Assembly (NCBI RefSeq): GCF_932294415.1 | Contig: NC_065538.1 | Coordinates: 17,149,656-17,213,655 of the forward strand | DNA length: 64,000 nucleotides | Direction: 5' to 3' | From: Quercus robur | Taxonomy: Eukaryota; Streptophyta; Magnoliopsida; Fagales; Fagaceae | In this document: positions 21,481 to 30,053 of the stretch, in pieces | How positions within the stretch are numbered: the stretch's first letter is position 1 | Layout of the letters: each line of letters begins with the position of its first letter | Notes under the pieces: model-generated | Seen by the model: only the letters and a program-made list of their open reading frames with translations | Told to the model about the DNA's origin: nothing | Database searches by the model: none | Program-made: the position numbers and the translations under genes

Positions 21481-23290
21481 ACTGTTCGGCGAAGTCATGT
21501 TCGCAATTCTGCATGTGCTGCTCAACAACTCGACACTATTGAACCCTGTCCAGTCATATCATCCATGCTCACGTGAATAAACAGATATGCAACATTTTGC
21601 AATGCACTATTTTCAAGGATGCAGAGGACCCTTCAAAAGTGTAAGCAAATTTTTGGGGGTAAGCTGTCCATCATTGCTACACTTGATTGATGTAGTTCTG
21701 CATGTGATACTCAACATCTCGAAACTATTGAACCCTGACCACACGTACCCATCCCCACTCACGTGAATACACATATGTGCAACCCTTTGCAATGCACCGT
21801 TTTCGAAGAGGCAGAGCATCCCTGAATTGGCTATGCATCAATTTTGGGTGTGAGCTGTCCACCATTGGTACACAGATGTTGTTCATAGTGCTACATGTGC
21901 TGCTTAACAGCTTCGTACTGTTCAACCCTGTCCAGTCAATACACAGATATGCCTTCTTTTGTAATGCACCGTTTTCAAGGATGCAGAGCATGCCTGAAAA
22001 GTTTATGATACATTGAACACAGCTCAGTACTGTCTCAACAAGTCATGTCAGATGAAGCACAGGAATTCTGAATAGTTTTGAACAAGACATACCAAACTGG
22101 TCAGAGAAATAAACCATAGTCGTGATCAAAGTCCCTAATTAAATATAAGCATAAACATCACTAGTTTAAATTTTAAATAGGTTATCCTTGTCCAAACTCT
22201 GATGGTCAACCAAGTGAAATATTGAGACACTAATCACAACAGGAGTCCTTTCGATCACCTCATTGGCAGTGACATCTCCTTTTTCTAAATTATTGTCTTT
22301 CGAAAATGCAACCCAGCCTTCCCCGAATCTCATTGCTTAATATGTTTTGATGGAGGGTAATAGCACAAGACATTGATGTGTGACAAATTGTTTCCCAATA
22401 ATATACTTGCTTCCCATATATGTTTCCAAGCCATATTTAAGAGAACATCATAATCACATTATGTATAAAGGCTCACCATATTATGTGGCCACGAGATACC
22501 TATGAAAGAAGGATTTTTAGGCTTCAATTTTTTGGCTGCTTGGATTGCTCTCTCTCTCTTCCTCTGGACATAATCTGTAATTTTTTAAGAACAAACTTTT
22601 CTCTGACTTCATGTTTTATGGGTTTGTACATTAAGGAAGAAATGTTTGTATCATCTTCATCTAAGTTTTTGATATTTTTACCTGATGATCTTCCAATTTA
22701 CAATTCTTCCTACGTGGATATTGAATCTCAATGGCAGTCTTATCAAATATAACAATATGGAAGCTTGAATTTCCTTCATATCTGAAGACTAAAAAATAAC
22801 CATAACAGATAGAATGGTATTCAGCGAAATCCTGCCAACCATTACAAAACCTAATGTTGTTATCAGCTTTCTTCAATCACACTTGCCAAATTCCCCCATA
22901 GGGAGCAATGACTGTAGCTACGGTGGATAGCTCAGTATTGTTGAACCCTGACCAGAAGTACCCATCCACACTCACGTCAATACACATAGCAACGCAGAAA
23001 ATTTTGTGCATCAATTTCGAGTGTTATTGGTCCTATTGCTACATTGATGTTCGTAGTGCTGCTCAATAGCTTTGCACTGTTGAACCCTATCCAGTCATAT
23101 CACCTACACGCACGTCAATACACAGCTATGCATCCTTTTGCAATGCAGCATTTTTAAAGGATGTACCTATAGCATCCCTGAGAAGTTTATGATACATTTA
23201 ACACAGCTCAACATTGTCTCGTCAAATCATGTCAGATGAAGCACATCAATGTTGAATAGTCTTCACGTGAATAAATACGCAACCTCTTTT
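21480..23290. repeat. Degenerate ~200-base repeats with a CACGTGAATA word
   Basis: Units beginning around GCTCAACA-CT-G-ACTATTGAACCCTG, followed by CTCACGTGAATACACA, GCAACCCTTTTGCAATGCA and CGTTTTCAAGGATGCAGAG, recur near 21480, 21690, 21880, 22920 and 23060. They are strongly diverged and broken by the antisense B3 relic. The core CACGTG is palindromic and could be a bZIP/bHLH-type site, but clustering may simply reflect repeat amplification. Confidence 0.65.
22180..22930 (-). pseudogene. Degraded antisense B3-domain gene copy
   Basis: Read on the minus strand, 22661-22930 gives GGIWQV, a stop, then NNIRFCNGWQDFAEYHSI, FLVFRYEGNSSFHIVIFD and TAIEIQYP, a B3 domain core like domain 1 of the gene at 11166-13018. 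Nearer 22200-22330 the same strand reads GEGWVAFSKDNNLEKGDV and SVSIFHLVDH, the end of a second B3 domain. The order matches the intact gene, so this is a decayed two-domain paralogue in opposite orientation. Stops and missing middle sequence rule out function. Members of the B3 family commonly duplicate; here both copies lie within one transposon-like module. Confidence 0.75.
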
Positions 23291-23439
23291 GCAGTACACA
23301 TCACCAGCCCGCTACTGTAGCACAAGCTATAGCCATATGAAACAGCTACCTCAACGAATCACATGCACCAACAGACGCCACTGAACAATATACTATCAAC
23401 TCATATCATCTTTATTCGCGTGAATACTTATACTCACAT

Positions 23440-23585
23440 CCACCTGAATACTTGCCCTTGCAAAACCCCTATATAAAGTCCCATTTACATCTACCCTTGC
23501 AAAACATCTACACATACCGAAGTCCCATTTACATACATCTACCCTTGCAAAACTTCTACACATACCGATCTAAAGTCACATTTTC
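23440..23585 (+). promoter_or_regulatory. TATA box and leader repeats before small protein B
   Basis: TATATAAAG at 23470-23478 lies 110 bases before the ATG. Between them CCCTTGCAAAAC-TCTACACATACCGA and CCATTTACAT recur two to three times as short tandem copies. This looks like a genuine core promoter with a repeated leader. Confidence 0.5.
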
Positions 23586-23587
23586 CA

Positions 23588-23968
23588 ATGTCAATGCGTA
23601 ATTGGATGCTACCTCGTTTTCCAAATAACTATAGAACACAAAGAGATTCTGACGAGAGGGAATACTATGTCGGATTGCAACAAGAGTGGGACTTTCGCGT
23701 GAACGAGTCCAACGCTCTGCACAATGATCTCCTGCAAATCGGAGCGCCTCTTGTCGAGCGTAGCTCGCTCACACTGCCACGACAAAACATGCACCAATAT
23801 GAGCGTGCAGTGACGAAAATAAAAAAAGAGAACAATCTTATGATACTTTGTAGGTCCAGGTATCATATGCTACAATTGGCGGAGGAGCAAGCCGTTGCAA
23901 CAAACAGGCAACTCACTCCGGCAGAACGTAACAATGTCCTCAACTACGAGGACTACCTATCAGAATGA
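23588..23968 (+). CDS. Small coiled-coil protein B of unknown function
   Basis: A 126-residue frame; the first ATG is at 23588 and a second in-frame ATG follows two codons later. The family is not recognised. Residues about 29-85 hold QQEWDFRVNE, LTLPRQNMHQYERA and IKKENNLM, aligning by eye with ELPRD...EQENNQM of protein A and QMPRD...REENNRM of the minus-strand protein C. The helical segment after the LPR motif may be a coiled coil. It lacks the longer N and C termini of protein A. A TATA box lies 110 bases upstream and a GT microsatellite begins just after the stop. An accessory role in the MULE module is inferred from location. Confidence 0.5.
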   Translation: MSMRNWMLPRFPNNYRTQRDSDEREYYVGLQQEWDFRVNESNALHNDLLQIGAPLVERSSLTLPRQNMHQYERAVTKIKKENNLMILCRSRYHMLQLAEEQAVATNRQLTPAERNNVLNYEDYLSE

Positions 23969-23977
23969 ATGCCACTG

Positions 23978-24003
23978 TGGTGTGTGTGTGTGTGTGTGTG
24001 TGT
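23978..24003. repeat. GT microsatellite
   Basis: About a dozen GT units directly follow the stop of small protein B. The sequence shortly after (GACTTATGTGAGAATAATCT near 24116) also occurs next to a GT run near 5195-5240, in the inferred transposase intron, so the two places share ancestry. Confidence 0.85.
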
Positions 24004-24268
24004 TATGTCTATGGTTAATCACACATGATGTTAGTGTAAGTTATTTTACGTTTTCTGTGTTATGTCGTACGTGCTTATTGAAAAACATCATGTGTGAGAA
24101 TATTTGACTTTTATGACTTATGTGAGAATAATCTACATTACGAATAACGTGCATGCTTCTCATAATCAATAATAAGGTTTACATAGTACAAATGCAACCA
24201 TACATATAACACATAGTTAAGCAAAATAGTTCTCCAACAAAATCTAATTACACCACAACACGACACGA

Positions 24269-24718
24269 TTACTCTTCATCTGACATCTCCACGTCTGACT
24301 GATAAATGGGATCAGCAAGAAGTGATTGCATGAACTGTGCATGCTCGTACCACCCTTCCTGCACTGACTCTCGAATCTCGACTTGGGTCCGATATCGATT
24401 AAGACGTATCTTCATTCGATTATTTTCTTCTCTTATGCGGTTCAATGCTTTACGAAGTTCGCCGATGCTGTCTCTGGGCATTTGTGATGCGAGTCGCCGA
24501 GGCACTGGCAACTTAAAACCAACCAACTCATCATAAAATATTTGTTGTTCATGAAATAACCAAGCCCACTCCTATCTCATGGTATTGTGAACGTAAGCAC
24601 TATTTCGCAAATTCGGATTGATTGGATAGCTGAACTCATCTTCCAATACCCAACAACGACCCATAGCAGTGAACACATCATGAGGCCTATAGAGTTGTGG
24701 GTTGCCAGAACCAGACAT
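24269..24718 (-). pseudogene. Small coiled-coil protein C with one in-frame stop
   Basis: From ATG at 24718 the minus-strand frame runs 149 codons to 24269 with a single TAG at 24574-24572. Before the stop the protein reads SGSGNPQLYRPHDVF and MGRCWVLEDEFSYP; after it EWAWLFHEQQ, FKLPVPRRLASQMPRD, LNRIREENNRMKIRL and an acidic tail. The LPR-to-ENN block relates it to proteins A and B. A 5' UTR intron (25153-24724) has a GT donor and an AG acceptor six bases before the ATG, and the first exon starts just inside motif array four. One lesion only, as in the transposase, suggests recent decay or a sequencing error. Function is unknown. Confidence 0.55.
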
Positions 24719-25304
24719 TGACACTGAATACAATAACACCAAATGATCAAGTTAACAGTGTGTATCAACTGTTGCTAAATAATGTAATCCTGCATAGAAT
24801 GGTACACAACAAAGACATTCATAAAATTGTGTACTATTGCATGCTAAAAATGAAATACTAACACTAACACCAACATTTGACCATAAACAATAGACATTGT
24901 TGGTAATGTCTACACATTGTCTTCAACACTAAATGTTGTTGTAAATGTCTGACCAATGATGATTATGTGCAATACAAAATGTTGCTATCGTAAAGAAATT
25001 ATTTCATTCTCTTCTCACCAACGTTTACTACAACAAATAACCAAAATCACACCAATGTACTTACTTCACATTCATTCAACCTAAAAAATCAAAATTTAGT
25101 ACAATATCAAATGAAAATAACATTGCCCTAAAATTGTGATGTGAATTTTTTACCTGAGGTGATACAAATTTCAATTGAGTTTGAAGAAAGCCGCTGTTGA
25201 TCCGTGGAGGAGTTCCAACTCAGTTCAGCAGAAAGTCCTCAGTTCAGCAGAGAGCAAGGCACACTGAGTGGGAGAACGTGTGCAAAAATTATAAGAGAAT
25301 AACT

Positions 25305-25556
25305 CGACTTTAAGGATATCAAGTATACTTTATAACTCGATATTACAGGAATCGAGTTACATTGAAACACTCCACCTGACACAAAGACAGTACGAAATCA
25401 GGGTTTATAACAGTATAACTAACTCGATTTTTAAATAATCGAGTTATGTAGAGATTCAAAAAAAAAATGCCAGCAGTGCGGGAAAAACCTGTGTATAACT
25501 CGATCATTGGAGTATCGAGTATTTCACATAACTCGATTTTAGGATTATCGAGTTAC
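25305..25556. repeat. Fourth inverted-motif array
   Basis: Five motif copies near 25307, 25334, 25420, 25496 and 25527. The last (TAACTCGATTTTAGGATTATCGAGTTA, written in parts: arms TAACTCGAT and ATCGAGTTA around nine bases) is nearly perfect. The array is upstream of the minus-strand small protein C and marks the right side of the module. Confidence 0.85.
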
Positions 25557-25650
25557 AAAAGAGGGGCATTTCCCTATTTAGTTTCAGAATGAGGGAACAA
25601 AGATGTTTAATTCCCAAAAAAAGGGCATTTGCCCATTTTGGCCCTTTTTT
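25557..25650. other. Candidate right terminus of the MULE module
   Basis: Read from the outside in (minus strand) the sequence begins GGGCCAAAATGGGCAAATGC near 25644 and later GGGAAATGCCCC, GC-richer than its surroundings and unlike the gag sequence it interrupts. I could not find a matching left terminal inverted repeat or a 9-11-base duplication in the window, so the boundary is only a proposal. Confidence 0.35.
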
Positions 25651-26118
25651 CATTCTTTGCCAAGAGCAAATTGGATGCTTACCTCGCTGCTTTCTATCGA
25701 TTTGAATCTCTTCCCACCATTCCTCTGCTTCATCGTCCAATTTATTAGATGCAAGCTGCACTTTTTCTTCATCACAAATCTTCCAAAAATTAAAATACTC
25801 TTCCAAATCAAGAAGCCAGTCGATAAAATCTAACTTACACATATCTCCATCAAATAATGGAATTTTCTTGTAGTTAGGAGTGCTTTTTTGAATATATTGG
25901 TCATTTTCATTGTGAGATGAATTCCTAGCAAGAAGAGTAGCAATCTTTTGCTTGATTTCACCTATAATTTGCTGACATTTTTCACAAAATTGGTGATTCT
26001 CATCACGAAAATTAAGGAACTCAGCCCTAGTGAGGACTGGGTTTATGATGTCGTCACCACCGTCATTGTTGTGGTGGTCACCGTCTCGTTGGTTAGCCAC
26101 CAGACCAGGGTAAGGCAA
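25651..26118 (-). pseudogene. Truncated LTR-retrotransposon gag
   Basis: The minus-strand frame reads TRAEFLNFRDENHQFCEKC, then IPLFDGDMCKLDFIDWLLD, LEEYFNFWKICDEEKVQLA and LDDEAEEWWEEI. This is the retrotransposon gag (capsid-like) domain typical of Ty3/gypsy elements and some unclassified plant LTR elements. It would package element RNA in cytoplasmic particles. The reading is lost after SWQRMKK near 25650, where unrelated sequence starts, so the capsid domain is cut and zinc knuckle, protease and RT are absent. The initial codon is not a clear ATG. Confidence 0.75.
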
Positions 26119-26119
26119 G

Positions 26120-26131
26120 GCTCTGATACCA
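26120..26131 (-). other. Retrotransposon primer-binding site
   Basis: On the minus strand TGGTATCAGAGC, complementary to the 3' end of initiator tRNA-Met, lies two bases from the LTR end. This is the usual plant LTR-element primer site. Confidence 0.85.
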
Positions 26132-26133
26132 AT

Positions 26134-26564
26134 TGATGTCGCGGAAGCCTAAAGAAAGCACACACGATGCTCTCTTTGATGGACAAAAACTAAACTGTTA
26201 GTTCCTAGTAGTAAACCTTGAGTCCAGGAGGGGTTCCTTGAATCCACAAGGTGATAGGTCTGAAATCCACCAGAGAACACAATAGACACAAGTCTAAATT
26301 TTTATTGATAATAAACTATGAAAAACGTTTACAGACTTAGGGGCCTTTTTAAGGGCTCCGTAAAACTTGAAAGACAAGAAAATATATTTTAAAATAACTC
26401 CTAATTATACCTAACCATAACAGGAACGAAATTTGACCTAAAAAGCATTAAATGCACCTGAAAACAAGGAAATAAATCATCTAAACCTAAAATAACGTTT
26501 TTTACATAAAAATACCAAAAATAATAAATTACAATAATTAAATTGTAAATTGTGTCCTACATCA
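26134..26564 (-). repeat. 431-bp LTR of the truncated gag element
   Basis: The segment starts TGATGT and ends ACATCA, a six-base inverted terminus. It abuts the primer-binding site on the correct side, so in the element's orientation it is the 5' LTR. No second LTR is recognised in the window. Confidence 0.75.
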
Positions 26565-27594
26565 ACTACAAAGTTTTTGGTAACCTGTTATTAATATTTC
26601 AAATTGGTATTTTTCCTTTTGACTCTTTTCTCTTTGGGTAGCCCGAGGGTAATCCTAATTAAACAAGTTTGTACGCTATAAGACCAAAGTGTAGCTGTGG
26701 AAGCTATATATATAAACCACAAAGGCAGCTATGGAAGCTTTGATCTGAAATAATTGTAGCTATGATTGGTCCATCTGTGACCCTGGTTGAAAGTCCATCT
26801 CAGCAGAGAGAACAACAAAAAATGATAATTACAGTCCCTCATCACAAATTACTTTAACTACTCTTCTTTCAAGGTTCAAGTTCTTCAAATTCTTGACGTG
26901 GCCAAGTTTTGATCTACATTAATTTCACATTCCAAAATTACTGAGCTTGAGGGTTCACATTGATTCTCTTTGATTTTCCACATCTTTAACAACTCTTGAG
27001 GTCAAAATTTTGCCAACTATCATTGAAAAATTTACATAGATATTCAATCTTACCAATATTGCATAATTTCACATCTTTCATATAAATATCCTATTAATAA
27101 GGGCCACCCATACCCTATACTTCAAACCATACCCTATACTTCAAACCAGTAGTGACCAATCAACTGGTTTTGTAACTGCAACCACCGAAATAACTCTAGC
27201 ATATGCAACTTTGTTAAGTCAATATGCCATGTTTAATTGTTAAGTCAAGTTTGGACCAATGTTTTAGCTGTGGTTTAGTCACTCATGAAGCATCCACATG
27301 TCCATCCCCTCCTCACATGCATCCAGATGACTATACCCCTTCTCAATCTTTTGTCTCCCCACCTCCCCAACTATCCAAATGCTATTGTATGACACATTTT
27401 GGGAAAATTATACTTTACTACGTTAAACTATACCATAAATTACACTTTGTATCTTAAATGTTTTGAATGCATATTTTACACCCTAAATTATGACTCTTGT
27501 TACACTTTGCATCCCAACATTAAGTTTGCCATTAACTTTGATGTAAATCCAAAGTTTAGAGTACAAAGTGTAATCAAAAGTATAGTTTAAGATG
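26565..27594. other. AT-rich spacer with a possible zinc-knuckle relic
   Basis: Mostly unassigned. Near 27255-27300 the plus strand reads CFSCGLVTHEASTC, a CX2CX4HX4C knuckle as in retroelement gag or LINE ORF1 proteins, within a frame of under 80 codons. Support for an actual element remnant is weak. Confidence 0.3.
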
Positions 27595-30012
27595 ATAAAG
27601 TGTAATTTCTTCTTTGTTTTTAAAGGATTAAGAAGAGGGACAATTGGCTAGTTTCATATGATGTCATAATTTTCTATCCAAATTAATGGCAAACTTAATA
27701 TTGGAGTGCAAAGTGTTACAAAAGTCATAATTTATGGTGCAAAATATACATTCGAAAAGTTTAGGGTACAAAATTTAGCCTTCCAACTGCCACCTCAATA
27801 TCTTCTAATTACCAATTAAATTATTGATTAACATTGAATTATGAATGATTTTTTTCTTTCTTAAATGACCTTTTTTTTTTTTTATCAATTAACTTCTTTC
27901 CCACTTGATTTTTTAAAATATTTTTCAAATTTGGGCTATATTTATCCATTTGAGGCTTCTAAATTCCCAAATTTGAGGTATATTTTCATATTTGAGATAT
28001 AATTTCTTAAATGAAAGTTTTTAATCATATAATAATTGAAATTACAACAAATATTATTGATTTTCATTTTTCCTACGAGTCAAAAACATAATTTTTTTAA
28101 CCTATTCCAAAATCGAAATCAAACCAAAACACAAGCAAACGTTTTTTTTGGGAAAACGTTTTTCGTCAAACAAACGCGTAGACAATATGACCACAACCAA
28201 ACAAACGGGCTCAAAATTTCATTGATGTATATGTCGTGTTGACTTTTGACTTACCCAAAAGGGTTTAAAGTCTTTTTATTAAGTCCACACCCAAAGGTTT
28301 GTTCACGGAACTTGCCTAACATTTCATTTCAGCCAATGACCTAAATCATGTACAGGTAACATTTTAAAAGACCCTTATTGTGTGATGGTTGGCTTTGATT
28401 TTGGGCTACCTACTTTATTGGGAGTACAATTCAAAAGTTGACCTTCAAATTTTTTAGGTATATTATATCAGTCTGCCATGCCTTATGCGAGGGACTGACC
28501 AAATCAAACTTTAAATAACATTCATCTAAATGTTCATATTCATCTCTTGAAAGAAAAGCTTGATTTATAATTGGATAATAATTTTCTTTTGGACAAAGTT
28601 TCTTAGGAGAAAAGTTCCTTCAACCTACTACGATGACTTAAAAAATTATTCACTTGTACTTATATGACATGCTTTACAGTGATATGACTTATTTAAATAA
28701 TATAAATACACATAAATGACCTTATGAACCACTACGTAATGTGTTTGGAGGAAAAATTGGTTTAAATTCTTTTGTGTTGTTAACAGTCATGGTTGCTCTA
28801 TTAGCACAGGTTATGGATATTAAATATTGAGTTACAAGTTGGAATGCACTTTTACAAAAGGAAAAAAAGCAAAAAATCAAAGAAATGCACAACTCCCCCC
28901 CCCCCCCCCCCCCAATTGGTTTCTTGTTAAAACACGAAAACCCTTTGAAGTTTTAAATGAAAAACTTAACCCATGTATTGTTATTTTATGTTTACCGTTA
29001 AACATCCATTAAAATAAATGATGAATTGCTCATATGATAACACATGTCTATATTTAGAGTTATATTTTCACAGGAAACAATACTACATGGGGGTTTGTGT
29101 TACACTCTAATTAAAGCCCTAAGGGGTTTAATATGATACAATTAGCCGTTTACACACACAAAAAAAGATATATATATATATATATATATCATAGTGGGAT
29201 TTGGTATTATACTCAAAAAATCAAGGGTTGGGTTTTGTGTTTTGCAAGAAAACCACGAGAGGGTTTTGTGTATTTTTCACCCAAAAAAAAAAACTACTAT
29301 CAATACAAAGCAAATCCTTTAAATTTTTGGGGTAATTCCACCATGGGGTTCCCAAAAATTGTCCATTATTCCATCCATATTGAAATGACCTGATTAAATT
29401 TTACCAAGTCATCAACATTTAAATAGATGTTGACATTCTTTATTTTGGTATTTATTTAAATTATGATGATATAGGAAAATTTATTTTACTTGTTTGAAAA
29501 TGAATGTATAAGATTTTATAAATCCCACGGTAAAGCTACCCTGAAAATTTTAGATCTTAATCCCTTATTAATGATTCACAATTGGGCATGCTCTATAGTA
29601 GATATAAACAATTGAAGGTGGTTTTTTTATTACTATTGTCGTATGTGTTCTAATAAGCATTTCTATTTACTAAAAGAAAAAGGTGGTTTTTTATTCTTAA
29701 TATTTAAAAAAAAAGTAAAGGGAAAAATTAATTTTAACCCTATTCTTTAAATAGAAACAAATTAACTTCAATCCATTTTAGTAGAATGACATTGTCTTAG
29801 AGTTTAATATAGACTAAAGGTTTAATTTATTACTTATTGAAATTTCAAATTTTAATAAGATTTAATTTGTTACGTCATTAAATTAATATAGGTAAGGAAT
29901 CAATGTTGTGTCATGTGGTTAGAGGTAAAGTTTTCTGCCATGAGTTTCAATTAACTTAATTGGTAAGATTTATTACTTTCAAATAAGGGATCTCACTTTA
30001 AATTACCTCTAC

Positions 30013-30013
<1 letters not shown>
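27595..30013. repeat. Tandem duplication, copy 1 (~2.4 kb)
   Basis: From AAAGTGTAATTTCTTCTTTG onward this noncoding block matches 30050-32648 in order over its whole length. Landmarks such as GGGAAAACGTTTTTCGTCAA, CAGCCAATGACCTAAATCAT and ATTGGGCATGCTCTATAGTA occur in both. A C tract of 19 at 28895-28913 is about 12 long in the other copy. I recognise no coding domain, so the duplicated unit is unclassified. Confidence 0.9.

Positions 30014-30050
<37 letters not shown>
30014..30050. repeat. TAA microsatellite at the duplication junction
   Basis: About a dozen ATA/TAA units lie exactly between the two 2.4-kb copies. An A-rich run at the corresponding end of copy 2 (32646 onward) suggests the repeat sits at the copy boundary and may have mediated the duplication. 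Confidence 0.85.
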
Positions 30051-30053
<3 letters not shown>

